Assembly: GCF_900091845.1 (NCBI RefSeq)
Contig: NZ_FMCI01000292.1
Coordinates: 1-33,349, forward strand
From: Streptomyces sp. SolWspMP-5a-2
GTDB lineage: Bacteria > Actinomycetota > Actinomycetes > Streptomycetales > Streptomycetaceae
Length of the DNA: 33,349 bases
Direction: 5' to 3'
The notes under the pieces are model-generated. The model had not been told where the DNA came from, did not search any database, and was given only the letters and a program-made list of their open reading frames with translations. Below, one piece after another: positions 23,176-30,612 of the stretch; within the stretch, counting starts at the first letter, position 1; each line of letters begins with the position of its first letter. Both the position numbers and the translations under genes were made by a program.

Positions 23176-24621
23176 GTGACTGTCAACGACGACTCGTTCA
23201 GCAACTGGAAGACCCGCGAGGAGATCGCGGAGTCGATGATCCCGATCATCGGGAAGCTGCACCGCGAGCGGGACGTCACCGTCCTGCTGCACAGCCGCTC
23301 CCTGGTGAACAAGTCGGTGGTCAGCATCCTGAAGACCCACCGTTTCGCCCGGCAGATCGCCGGTGCGGAGCTGTCGGTCGTGGAGACGCTGCCGTTCCTG
23401 CGGGCGCTCACCACGCTCGACCTCGGGCCCTCCCAGATCGACCTGGCGATGCTCGCCGAGACGTACCGGGCCGACGACCGGGGCCTGTCGGTGGAGGCGT
23501 TCACCGCCGAGGCCGTCGCCGGTGCCACCGGCGGCAACAAGATCGAGCGCGGCGCGGGCCGTGACGTCGTGCTGTACGGCTTCGGGCGGATCGGGCGCCT
23601 GGTGGCCCGGCTGCTGATCGAGAAGGCCGGTTCGGGCAACGGGCTGCGGCTGCGCGCGATCGTGGTGCGCGGCGGCGGCGAGCGGGACATCGTCAAGCGC
23701 GCCTCGCTGCTGCGCCGGGACTCCATCCACGGCCAGTTCCAGGGCACCATCACGGTCGACGAGGAGAGCGGCACGATCCTCGCCAACGGCAACGCGATCA
23801 AGGTGATCTACGCCGACGACCCGTCGGAGATCGACTACACCGCGTACGGCGTCAGGGACGCCATCCTCATCGACAACACCGGCAAGTGGCGCGACCGCGC
23901 GGGCCTCTCCCAGCATCTGCGCCCCGGGATCGACAAGGTGGTGCTGACCGCGCCCGGCAAGGGCGACGTGCCGAACATCGTGCACGGCGTCAACCACGAC
24001 ACGGTGAAGCCCGACGAGCGGATCCTGTCCTGCGCCTCCTGCACCACCAACGCGATCGTGCCGCCGCTGAAGGCGATGGACGACGAGTACGGCGTGCTGC
24101 GCGGCCATGTGGAGACGGTCCACTCGTTCACCAACGACCAGAACCTGCTGGACAATTACCACAGCTCCGAGCGCAGGGGCCGGTCCGCGCCGCTGAACAT
24201 GGTGATCACCGAGACGGGCGCCGCCTCCGCCGTCACCAAGGCGCTGCCCGAGCTGAAGGCGCGGATCACCGGCAGCTCGATCCGGGTGCCGGTGCCGGAC
24301 GTGTCGATCGCGATCCTCAACCTCCAGCTCGCCCGCGAGACCTCCCGCGAGGAGGTGCTCGACCATCTGCGCGAGGTGTCGCTGACCTCGCCGCTCAAGC
24401 GGCAGATCGACTTCACCACGGCGCCCGACGCGGTCTCCAGCGACTTCATCGGCTCGCGCCACGCGTCGATCGTGGACGCGGGCGCCGCCAAGGTCGAGGG
24501 CGACAACGCGATCCTCTACCTCTGGTACGACAACGAGTTCGGCTACTCGTGCCAGGTCATCCGGGTCGTCCAGCACGTGTCGGGCGTCGAGTACCCGACG
24601 TTCCCCGCCCCGGCCGTCTGA
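23176..24621 (+). CDS. gap: glyceraldehyde-3-phosphate dehydrogenase, long form
   Basis: A 481-residue enzyme, about 140 longer than standard GAPDH. Residues 1-125 are an extra helical N-terminal region (WKTREEIAESMIPIIGKLHRE and on) with no homologue I can name. The GAPDH part follows: NAD motif GFGRIGR (135-141), catalytic Cys289 in SCASCTTN, His316 in ETVHSFTND, and the C-terminal LWYDNEFGYSCQVI. It interconverts glyceraldehyde 3-phosphate and 1,3-bisphosphoglycerate. Such long forms are known in Streptomyces as a second GAPDH besides the standard one; a gluconeogenic or NADP role is possible. The GTG start has a weak ribosome-binding site (GAAAGA). TATCAT at 23140-23145 is a possible -10. 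Confidence 0.93.
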   Translation: MTVNDDSFSNWKTREEIAESMIPIIGKLHRERDVTVLLHSRSLVNKSVVSILKTHRFARQIAGAELSVVETLPFLRALTTLDLGPSQIDLAMLAETYRADDRGLSVEAFTAEAVAGATGGNKIERGAGRDVVLYGFGRIGRLVARLLIEKAGSGNGLRLRAIVVRGGGERDIVKRASLLRRDSIHGQFQGTITVDEESGTILANGNAIKVIYADDPSEIDYTAYGVRDAILIDNTGKWRDRAGLSQHLRPGIDKVVLTAPGKGDVPNIVHGVNHDTVKPDERILSCASCTTNAIVPPLKAMDDEYGVLRGHVETVHSFTNDQNLLDNYHSSERRGRSAPLNMVITETGAASAVTKALPELKARITGSSIRVPVPDVSIAILNLQLARETSREEVLDHLREVSLTSPLKRQIDFTTAPDAVSSDFIGSRHASIVDAGAAKVEGDNAILYLWYDNEFGYSCQVIRVVQHVSGVEYPTFPAPAV

Positions 24622-24631
24622 GGCCCGCGGG

Positions 24632-24671
24632 GTGCGGCGTGCCGGAAGGGGGGACATCCGGCACGCCGCAC
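24632..24671. terminator. bidirectional terminator between gap and the FAD dehydrogenase
   Basis: GTGCGGCGTGCCGGA (24632-24646) pairs perfectly with 24657-24671 around a 10-base loop. It fills the 52 bases between two convergent genes and should stop transcription from both sides. Confidence 0.85.
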
Positions 24672-24673
24672 GT

Positions 24674-26536
24674 TCAGCCCGCCGTCGCCGCTGCCGCCGC
24701 CCGGCCCGCCTGCCGGCCGGAGAAGAGGCAGCCGCCCAGGAAGGTGCCTTCGAGGGAGCGGTAGCCGTGCACCCCGCCGCCGCCGAATCCGGCGACCTCA
24801 CCGGCCGCGTACAGACCGGGGACGGGCGTACCGGCCGGGCCCAGGACCCGGCCGGAGAGGTCGGTCTGGAGGCCGCCGAGCGTCTTGCGGGTGAGGATGT
24901 TCAGCCGCACGGCGATCAGCGGCCCCGCGGCCGGGTCCAGGATGCGGTGCGCCGGGGCCGTACGGCTGAGGGAGTCGCCGATGTAGGCGAGGGCGTTGCG
25001 GATGCCCATCACCTGGACGTCCTTGGTGTACGGGTTCTCGATCTCCCGGTCCCGGGCCTCGATCTGCCGCTTGAGGTCGGCGAGCCGCACCAGGTTGTCC
25101 CCGGTCAGCTTGTTCATGCCGGTCACCAGGTCGGCGAGCGAGGTGGCGACGACGAAGTCCGCGCCCTTGTTCTTGAACCTCTCGATGGGCTCCGGCGTCT
25201 GCCAGATCCGGGAGAGCAACTGCCAGACGTTCTTGTCGGTGAGGTCCGGGTTCTGCTCGGAGCCGGAGAGCGCGAACTCCTTCGCCAGGATCTTCTGGGT
25301 GGTGACGAACCAGGAGTAGTCGTGGCCGGAGGCGGTGATCGAGCCGAGCGTGTGCAGGGTGTCGTAGCCCGGGATGTCGGGGGTGTCGAAGCGCCGGCCG
25401 GTGGCGTCGAACCACATCGAGGACGGGCCCGGCAGGATGCGGATGCCGTGGTCGGGCCAGATCGGCGCGTAGTTGCGCAGCCCCTCGGTGTAGTGCCACA
25501 TCCGGTCGGGGTTCACGATCCGGCCGCCCGCCTGCTCGGTGATGCCGAGCATCCGGCCGTCGACGTGCGCGGGCACGCCGGTGATCATGGACTTCGGCGC
25601 GCTGCCCAGCCGGGCGGGCCAGTTGCGCCGGATCAGGTCCTGATTGGCGCCGATGCCGCCGGAGGTGACGATCACGACGGGGGCGCGCAGTTCGAAGTCG
25701 CCGACGACCGTGCGGGAGCTGGGGGTGCCGCGGGCCGCGCCGCTCGGTTCGAGGACGGCGCCGCGCACCCCGGTCACCGCGCCGCCGGTGGTGACCAGAC
25801 CGTCCACCCGGTGGCGGAACCTGAAGGAGACCTTGCCCGCCGCGACCGCCGCCCGCACCTTCTTCTCGAAGGGTTCGACGACGGCGGGCCCCGTGCCCCA
25901 GGTGACGTGGAAGCGGGGCACCGAGTTGCCGTGCCCGTGCGCGAGTCCGCCGCCGCGCTCGGCCCAGCCGACGATCGGGAACCACTGCACGCCGAGCCCG
26001 GAGAGCCAGGAGCGCTTCTCCCCCGAGGCGAAGTCCACATAGGACTCGGCCCACTTGTAGGCCCAGTAGTCCTGGCCCTTCGGGTCGTCGACGCCCCGGT
26101 CGAAGCCCGCGGTGCCGAGCCAGTCCTGCCAGGCGAGGTCGCGCGAGTCCTTGACGCCCATCAGCCGCTGCTCGTCGGAGTCGACGAGGAAGAGCCCGCC
26201 GAAGGACCAGAACGCCTGGCCGCCGAGGCTGGCCTCGGGCTCCTGGTCGAGAAGGAGCACCTTGCGTCCGGCGGCGGCGAGTTCGGCGGTGGCGACCAGC
26301 CCCGCGAGGCCGTGTCCGACGACGATGGCGTCGGCGTCCTGCGACGCGGCGGCGTACGCGGGGAACGCCTGGGCCGCGAGGGCCGCCCCGGCCAGCACGC
26401 CCCCGGCCACGGTCAGGGCCTGCCTGCGGGTGACGCCGGTGGCGGGATCGGGGAGCGCACCACCGGCCGCGCCCGGCGTCGGGGACGCGGCGGCGGGGGT
26501 GTCCATCGGGTGCGCGGAGTCTGCCATGGGTGCCAT
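24674..26536 (-). CDS. Tat-exported FAD-binding dehydrogenase (fumarate reductase/ketosteroid dehydrogenase-like)
   Basis: A 620-residue flavoprotein. A twin-arginine signal (TRRQALTVAGGVLAGAALA, Arg37-Arg38) precedes an AXA site near residue 63. The FAD dinucleotide motif is IVVGHGLAGL (Gly74, Gly76, Gly79) followed by LLLDQE. The body has GGQAFWSFGGLF, and the C-terminal flavin contact GLYAAGEVAGFGGGGVHG with LEGTFLGGCLFSGRQAG. It belongs with FAD_binding_2 dehydrogenases, which act on steroid ketones, succinate/fumarate or similar; the substrate is unknown. ATG 26536 follows GGAAGG at 5 bases. A PucR-type regulator is divergent and probably controls it. Confidence 0.9.
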   Translation of the reverse strand: MAPMADSAHPMDTPAAASPTPGAAGGALPDPATGVTRRQALTVAGGVLAGAALAAQAFPAYAAASQDADAIVVGHGLAGLVATAELAAAGRKVLLLDQEPEASLGGQAFWSFGGLFLVDSDEQRLMGVKDSRDLAWQDWLGTAGFDRGVDDPKGQDYWAYKWAESYVDFASGEKRSWLSGLGVQWFPIVGWAERGGGLAHGHGNSVPRFHVTWGTGPAVVEPFEKKVRAAVAAGKVSFRFRHRVDGLVTTGGAVTGVRGAVLEPSGAARGTPSSRTVVGDFELRAPVVIVTSGGIGANQDLIRRNWPARLGSAPKSMITGVPAHVDGRMLGITEQAGGRIVNPDRMWHYTEGLRNYAPIWPDHGIRILPGPSSMWFDATGRRFDTPDIPGYDTLHTLGSITASGHDYSWFVTTQKILAKEFALSGSEQNPDLTDKNVWQLLSRIWQTPEPIERFKNKGADFVVATSLADLVTGMNKLTGDNLVRLADLKRQIEARDREIENPYTKDVQVMGIRNALAYIGDSLSRTAPAHRILDPAAGPLIAVRLNILTRKTLGGLQTDLSGRVLGPAGTPVPGLYAAGEVAGFGGGGVHGYRSLEGTFLGGCLFSGRQAGRAAAAATAG

Positions 26537-26623
26537 GCGTGCCTTCCGGTGCGGGACGGGAGGGGCGGGAGTCACCGGCACGTGGAGCCTGTGCGCGGGG
26601 TGGTCCCGCGGGAAACGCGCTGT

Positions 26624-26634
26624 TACCGTCGGTA
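26624..26634. promoter_or_regulatory. 11-bp palindrome in the divergent FAD dehydrogenase / PucR promoter
   Basis: TACCG-T-CGGTA is a perfect odd palindrome midway between the two divergent start codons. It is a candidate binding site for the PucR-type regulator, on position alone. Confidence 0.35.
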
Positions 26635-26740
26635 GCCCACAGAAAACCAGGTCGTCGCGGAGCCGCGATAGTGGGCGGTCGTCAACGCGGCCACCGCTTC
26701 GTTGTGTCCCGGCCACAGCGCGCGGGCGGGGAAGGGGACC

Positions 26741-27913
26741 ATGACCGTCCTCCAGGGGCCCGAGCCGGTCACCGAGATCCTGCGGAGCATGGCCGCCGAC
26801 ACGGACGTCTGCGGCGAGCTGGTCCGCGCGGCCCGCACCCGCTCCCCCGAACTCTCCCGGCTCACCGAGGCGCAGACCCGGTCGCACGTTGTCGCCGTGA
26901 TCGGCGCCGCCGCCCCCTGGTTCGCCGCGCTGGACCGGGCCGGTGCGGTCGACGAGCAGGACTTCGGGGCCGCGCTGCTGCTCGGCGCCGACCGGGCCGC
27001 GCAGGGCGTCCCGATGACCGCCGTGCTGCGCGGCGTGCAGGCGGCGACCACCCGGGTCGTCGAACTGATCGTGGACCGCTGCCGCTCGGCGGGCGTCCCC
27101 GACAGCCTGCTGCTGACGGTGGTGCTGCGGCTCAAGGAGTACGGCGACGCCGTCGAACGGCACGTGGTGCACGGGTACCGGGCGGCCGAGCAGCAGGCGC
27201 CCCGGCGGCCCGACCGGCTGCGCGGCGAACTGCTGCGCCGCCTCTTCCTGGACGGGGACCTGCCCTCGGCCCGGGAGCTGGCCGCCGCGGGCCTCCCCCC
27301 GAACGCCGACGGACTGCACCACTGCTTCGCCGCCCTCCCGGCGCCCCCGGGCACCCCGTCCGCCGCCCGCGCGAACGCGACGGTCCTCGACGGCCGCCTG
27401 GCCGGACTCCGCGCCCACCCGCCGGACCCCGCCGACCTCCCCGCGGGCGCGCTGGTCGTCGTCTCGCCCGCCGCCCCGCCCGCCGAACTGCGGGCGCTGT
27501 ACCGGCTGTGCGCGCACGCGGTGGACCTCGGACGCGGTCGGGGGCTGCGCGGACGGTACGGACTCCTGGACTTCGCGGCCGAGTTGGCCCTGGACCGGCA
27601 GCCGCTGCTGGGCGCGCACCTGAGCCGCAGCCTGCTCCCCGCCCTCGACCCCGCGGACGACTTCCACCGCCAACTCGCGCTCACCGCGCTGGCGTTCCTC
27701 GACAACGGGCGGCGCCTCGACCAGACGGCGTCGGCGCTGTTCACCCACCCCAACACGGTCCGCTACCGGCTCGGGCGGCTCCAGGACATCACCGGCGGCT
27801 CCCTCACCGACCCTTCCCAGGACGGCCGTTCCCGTCTGCTGTCGACCCTGCACTGGTGGTGGGCGCTGACCGACTGGCTCCGCGACGAGGGACCGCGCGC
27901 CCACCGGGGATGA
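26741..27913 (+). CDS. PucR-type helix-turn-helix regulator
   Basis: A 390-residue regulator. The C-terminal PucR-type HTH is at about 315-350, with FLDNGRRLDQTASALFTHP followed by NTVRYRLGRLQDITG. The N-terminal half is helical (RSGTREN-like ligand or partner region), with a middle GGDEF-like-remnant segment PAGALVVVSP and LRALYRLCAHAVDLGRGRG. ATG 26741 follows GGAAGGGG; the in-frame TTG at 26702 lacks such a site. PucR-type proteins control catabolic genes, often divergent ones, and the FAD dehydrogenase is the obvious candidate. Confidence 0.85.
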   Translation: MTVLQGPEPVTEILRSMAADTDVCGELVRAARTRSPELSRLTEAQTRSHVVAVIGAAAPWFAALDRAGAVDEQDFGAALLLGADRAAQGVPMTAVLRGVQAATTRVVELIVDRCRSAGVPDSLLLTVVLRLKEYGDAVERHVVHGYRAAEQQAPRRPDRLRGELLRRLFLDGDLPSARELAAAGLPPNADGLHHCFAALPAPPGTPSAARANATVLDGRLAGLRAHPPDPADLPAGALVVVSPAAPPAELRALYRLCAHAVDLGRGRGLRGRYGLLDFAAELALDRQPLLGAHLSRSLLPALDPADDFHRQLALTALAFLDNGRRLDQTASALFTHPNTVRYRLGRLQDITGGSLTDPSQDGRSRLLSTLHWWWALTDWLRDEGPRAHRG

Positions 27914-27918
27914 GGCAC

Positions 27919-27936
27919 GGCCCCGTGACCGGGGCC
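27919..27936 (+). terminator. hairpin after the PucR-type gene
   Basis: GGCCCCG-TGAC-CGGGGCC, a 7-bp perfect stem starting 6 bases after the stop codon. Confidence 0.5.
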
Positions 27937-28040
27937 CGCAGGCACCGGCGGAGGTGCTAGCGCCGCTCCCCGTGCGCACCGGCGGGGCGGGCCTGTTCTA
28001 CTGGGACCGTCCGATCGCGCGCCCGTTGGAGGATCTCGCC

Positions 28041-28496
28041 GTGGCACCTCGCCTCTCCGTCCGCTCCGGTGCCGGCGGCGGTCCGCCGGACGCGGCCGTC
28101 GCCCTCCTCCTCGCCGATCCGGAGGGCACCGCGGGCGAACAGGCCGTCGCCCGGCTGGGCGCCTACTGCTACGAGGGGGACGGCGCCGTCCACCTGGTGC
28201 GGACCGACGGTTGGGCCGAGCGGGAGAGCGACGGGGACACCCTGCGGCTCGCGATCGCCGTGTATCCGGTCGCGCTGCGCCAAGTAGGCGTGGATCCGCA
28301 CGAGTTCACGGAGCGGTCAGCCGTCGATCCCGAGGCCCTGATCGTGCTGCGCGCCCAGGCCGCTGTCCCGGCGCCGCTCGCCGCGCGGCTCGTGGACGCC
28401 GTCGCCGTGTTCACCGCCGGTCCCGACTCCTCCGTCGACGAGCTGCTGGCCGCCGGGGAGTGGCCGATGATGCTGGCGCCGCCGCCCGAGCACTGA
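28041..28496 (+). CDS. hypothetical protein, 151 residues
   Basis: I do not recognise a family. The protein is soluble and mixed alpha/beta. It has a hydrophobic AAVALLLADPEG near residue 17, GAYCYEGDGAVHLVRTDGW in the middle, LRLAIAVYPVALRQVGVDPHEF, and a C-terminal AVAVFTAGPDSSVDELLAAGEWPMML. The GTG at 28041 is chosen because GGAGGA (28028-28033) lies 7 bases upstream; a GTG at 27954 extends the frame but has no ribosome-binding site. It ends before a strong bidirectional terminator shared with the minus-strand RNA genes. Confidence 0.65.
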   Translation: MAPRLSVRSGAGGGPPDAAVALLLADPEGTAGEQAVARLGAYCYEGDGAVHLVRTDGWAERESDGDTLRLAIAVYPVALRQVGVDPHEFTERSAVDPEALIVLRAQAAVPAPLAARLVDAVAVFTAGPDSSVDELLAAGEWPMMLAPPPEH

Positions 28497-28521
28497 GCCC
28501 GACCGGAGCCGGGCGGTTGGA

Positions 28522-28553
28522 GGCCCCGGGAGCGGTATCCAGCTCCCGGGGCC
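28522..28553. terminator. 12-bp perfect hairpin, bidirectional
   Basis: GGCCCCGGGAGC (28522-28533) pairs with 28542-28553 around an 8-base loop. It follows the plus-strand hypothetical gene by 25 bases and closes the minus-strand RNA region. Confidence 0.8.
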
Positions 28554-28574
28554 AGTGGTGCCACCCAATTGCGC

Positions 28575-28710
28575 ACACCGGCGGCGTTGAAGACCGCGGA
28601 TCATTCTGAGGTCGACGTGTTCTGCCTTTGAACTACCGCGCCACGAGAGGCGCAGAAGGGACTTGAACCCCTATCCGTCGACGATCGTCCGCGGCCGGGC
28701 GATCCGGTGT
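28575..28710 (-). ncRNA. permuted tRNA-like RNA B (Y-RNA-like)
   Basis: Read 5' to 3' on the minus strand: outer helices 28710-28704 with 28581-28575 and 28694-28688 with 28600-28594 (CCGCGGA/TCCGCGG); a 7-bp helix 28682-28676 with 28617-28611 (GTCGACG/CGTCGAC) in the place of an anticodon stem; a T arm with loop TTCAAGT (28667-28661); an acceptor-like 3' strand CTGCGCC (28655-28649); a 6-base loop TCTCGT; a 5' strand GGCGCGG (28642-28636, one G-U pair); the dinucleotide TA; and a perfect D arm GTTC-AAAGGCA-GAAC (28633-28619) with the invariant GG. The tRNA parts are all present but in permuted order, with no anticodon loop and no free CCA end. A further GCCACC/GGTGGC pairing could extend it to 28560-28718. 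Ends and function are inferred. Confidence 0.7.
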
Positions 28711-28716
28711 TCGGTG

Positions 28717-28859
28717 GCGAATGCTGAGACTCGAGCGAGAATCTGAGATTCAGGGGGCCGCCTCTGCCCGTTGGGCCACCCCGGCAGGTGTGCCGGGGGA
28801 GGGACTCGAACCCTCATCTGTCACCCCTGGTCAGCTTCGACTTCAGTGTCAGCTTGCGC
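28717..28859 (-). ncRNA. permuted tRNA-like RNA A (Y-RNA-like)
   Basis: Same architecture as RNA B. A long imperfect helix joins 28859-28831 to 28746-28717, including CTGACACT with AGTCTCAG (7 of 8 pairs) and GAAGCTGA with TCAGATTC (7 of 8). CAGGGG/CCCCTG (28829-28824 with 28756-28751) occupies the anticodon-stem place. Then come a T arm GAGGG-TTCGAGT-CCCTC (28815-28799), acceptor-like CCCCGGC (28798-28792), the 6-base loop ACACCT, GCCGGGG (28785-28779, perfect 7 bp), TG, and a D arm with GCC/GGC stem and an 11-base loop holding GGG (28776-28760). The 5' strand contains GTCGAAG (28841-28835), which fits the stem motif I recall for Ro60-binding bacterial Y RNAs. Exact ends are not known. Confidence 0.7.
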
Positions 28860-28870
28860 TCATCGCGCCA

Positions 28871-28890
28871 CCCCCCGCTCGCACGGGGGG
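28871..28890 (-). terminator. hairpin between the 28902 gene and RNA A
   Basis: On the minus strand CCCCCCG-TGCGAG-CGGGGGG, 7 bp. It follows a second perfect hairpin (28900-28919, GGCTACC/GGTAGCC) that contains the stop codon itself. They may terminate the mRNA or mark processing sites releasing the downstream RNAs. Confidence 0.55.
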
Positions 28891-28901
28891 CGATCATGGG
28901 G

Positions 28902-29633
28902 CTACCCGAACAGGTAGCCGAACACCGCGTCACCGGTCCGCTGGTCGGTGACCTCGGCGCCGTTGGCCTCCTCGCGGGCGTACTTGACGGCCTGCTGGAG
29001 CCGCTCGACCCGGTCGAGCAGCTCGTTGACCCGGCGGGCGGGCAGCGCGCCGGAGAACTTGACCGTGGTCCAGTAGCCCACGGGCACGTCCTCGTAGTAC
29101 ACCTCGACCTGGGCCGGGTGCTTCTCGGTGGCCTCCGCCTTCACGTGGTTGCGGGGCACCTTCTTGGTCCGGATGGTCCGCACCGGCTCCGTCTTCCAGG
29201 CGTCCGTCGACGGGTCCTGCATCCACGACTCGGAGGCGTCGAGCACCGGCAGCTTCCGCACGAAGGTGTGCAGATCGTTGAGCTGCTTCTCCAGGAAGAG
29301 CAGGTAGGGCACCGGGACGCCGGGGAGCAGCACCCGGCCGTCGACCACCACGTCGGCGGCGGCGGTGCGGTTGGCCCAGTCCTTGGTGGCCGTCACGTCG
29401 AACAGCCGGGTGAGGGTGGTGGCCGTGGCACGGAGCACGTCCTCCGCCATGACCTGGACGCGGGTGGACTCGGGCGGGAGTTGCTCGCCCTCCTCGTCCT
29501 TGGGCTGGTAGGTGCGGGAGATCCCGGCGAGCAACGCGGGCTTCTGCACGTCCTGGTGAGCCTGCGTCAGCTCCTGGAGCGACTTCGACTTGACGCCTTT
29601 TTCGACGGCGATGATCTGATTGAGCTTCGGCAC
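28902..29633 (-). CDS. conserved actinobacterial protein of unknown function, upstream of tRNA-like RNAs
   Basis: A 243-residue soluble protein, well formed but of no family whose function I know. It has a basic N-terminus (MPKLNQIIAVEKGVKSKSLQELTQ), a Lys/Glu-rich KDEEGEQLPPESTRVQ segment, TRLFDVTATKDWANRTAAADVVVDG, a basic stretch RTIRTKKVPRNHVKAEATEKHP, the strand-rich AQVEVYYEDVPVGYWTTVKFSGALP, and a coiled-coil-prone tail (RRVNELLDRVERLQQAVKYAREEAN) ending GDAVFGYLFG. It is much too short for Ro60 and lacks a MIDAS motif. GTG 29633 lies 6 bases after a TAGCTT box, with GTGACT 18 bases above it, so the mRNA is probably leaderless. The basic patches suggest nucleic-acid binding, perhaps to the RNAs just downstream; this is inference. 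Confidence 0.8.
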   Translation of the reverse strand: MPKLNQIIAVEKGVKSKSLQELTQAHQDVQKPALLAGISRTYQPKDEEGEQLPPESTRVQVMAEDVLRATATTLTRLFDVTATKDWANRTAAADVVVDGRVLLPGVPVPYLLFLEKQLNDLHTFVRKLPVLDASESWMQDPSTDAWKTEPVRTIRTKKVPRNHVKAEATEKHPAQVEVYYEDVPVGYWTTVKFSGALPARRVNELLDRVERLQQAVKYAREEANGAEVTDQRTGDAVFGYLFG

Positions 29634-29736
29634 GCGAGGAAGCTACCAAGACCGATCACGTGAAGTCACCCGGATTTCCGCCGGGTTGGCCCACCCCGCT
29701 CCCGTCGGGGCGGACCGCGGGCCCTACCCTGGCCCG

Positions 29737-30345
29737 GTGACGGCACCCCACCCCGACCTCGGTTACTCGCTGCTCCTGCACGCCTACGGCACCGCGGCGG
29801 ACACCCCGGCCCATCTGGCCGCGCTGGTCCGCGAGGACGAACGGGCGCGCGCCGACGCGGTCCTGCACCTCAACTCCGCGATCATGCACCAGGGCACGCC
29901 GTGGACGGCGACCGGCCCGGTGGCCGCGCACTGCTGCGCGCTGGTCGGGCGGGACGAGCTGTCCGACCCGGGGACGCTGAGCGGTGTGCTGGACTTCCTG
30001 CACGACGTCGCGGAGGCGGCCGAGATCCAGGGCGACGACCTGGAGGGCCTCGCCCACCCGGCCGGACGGGACGTCGACGCCGAAGTGGCCGCCCTGCTGT
30101 CCGGCGCCGACCCGGACGACGGACCCGACCTGATCTACGAGGACGAGGTGCTCACGGACGCCGTCATGGCCCGCGCGGTGCTCTCCTGCCGCGCCGTCCT
30201 GCCCGCCGTCCGGGCGGCGGCCGCGCACGCGCTGCGCCACCCCGCCGAGGAGGTCCGGACCGCGGCCGGGACGACGGCCGCCACGGCGGACCGGGTGACG
30301 GCGACGCTCGCGGCCGAACGGACCCCGGACGCCTCGGTCCCGTAG
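29737..30345 (+). CDS. hypothetical helical protein, 202 residues
   Basis: Not a family I can name. It is almost entirely alpha-helical and Ala-rich: LGYSLLLHAYGTAADTPAHLAALVREDERARADAVLHLNSAIMHQG resembles an armadillo/HEAT-like repeat, as in Streptomyces proteins that count or scaffold. It carries His-Cys-Cys (AAHCCALVGRDEL) near residue 67 and an acidic patch DPDDGPDLIYEDEVL. The GTG at 29737 is chosen because TACCCT (29725-29730) lies 6 bases before it, the leaderless spacing. A 36-bp minisatellite in the same frame begins 13 bases after the TAG stop. Confidence 0.75.
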   Translation: MTAPHPDLGYSLLLHAYGTAADTPAHLAALVREDERARADAVLHLNSAIMHQGTPWTATGPVAAHCCALVGRDELSDPGTLSGVLDFLHDVAEAAEIQGDDLEGLAHPAGRDVDAEVAALLSGADPDDGPDLIYEDEVLTDAVMARAVLSCRAVLPAVRAAAAHALRHPAEEVRTAAGTTAATADRVTATLAAERTPDASVP

Positions 30346-30358
30346 CGGGCACGGGCGG

Positions 30359-30520
30359 CACCCGGGCGGGAAGCGACCGTCGGGACGGAAGGGGCACCCG
30401 GGCGGGAAGCGACCGTCGGTCCGGAAGGGGTGTCCGGGCGGGAAGCGGCCGACGGGACAGAAGGAGCGTCCGGGCGGAAAACGGCCAGCGGGACGGAAGG
30501 GGCGTCCGGGACGGAAGAGG
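30359..30520. repeat. 36-bp tandem repeat, four and a half copies
   Basis: Units start at 30359, 30395, 30431 and 30467, each exactly 36 bases, with a half unit of 18 bases at 30503-30520. The core is CCGGGCGGGAAGCG, then ACGGAAGGG. There is no spacer between units. The period is twelve codons; in the frame of the preceding gene it reads APGREATVGTEG and variants. It lies between the helical-protein gene and the end of the Nudix gene; the rest of that 267-base gap shows nothing else. Confidence 0.85.
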
Positions 30521-30612
30521 CGCCCGCCCGGCCGTCGGCGCGGGCCGGGGATCCTCCCGAGCCGGCCGGTTCCCCTCCCCGCGGGCGACCGGCGCCGTCG
30601 GCCACTCCCCCG

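Noticed and set aside
27954..28040. A longer N-terminus for the 151-residue hypothetical protein
   Set aside because: The GTG at 27954 has no ribosome-binding site, while GGAGGA precedes the GTG at 28041 at the right distance.
28619..28815. Ordinary tRNA genes suggested by two T-arm sequences (TTCGAGT and TTCAAGT loops)
   Set aside because: For both, the matching 5' acceptor strand and D arm lie downstream, not upstream, and no anticodon loop can be formed. They are better read as permuted tRNA-like RNAs.
30359..30520. A CRISPR array
   Set aside because: The 36-bp units are contiguous, with no spacers, and no cas gene is present.
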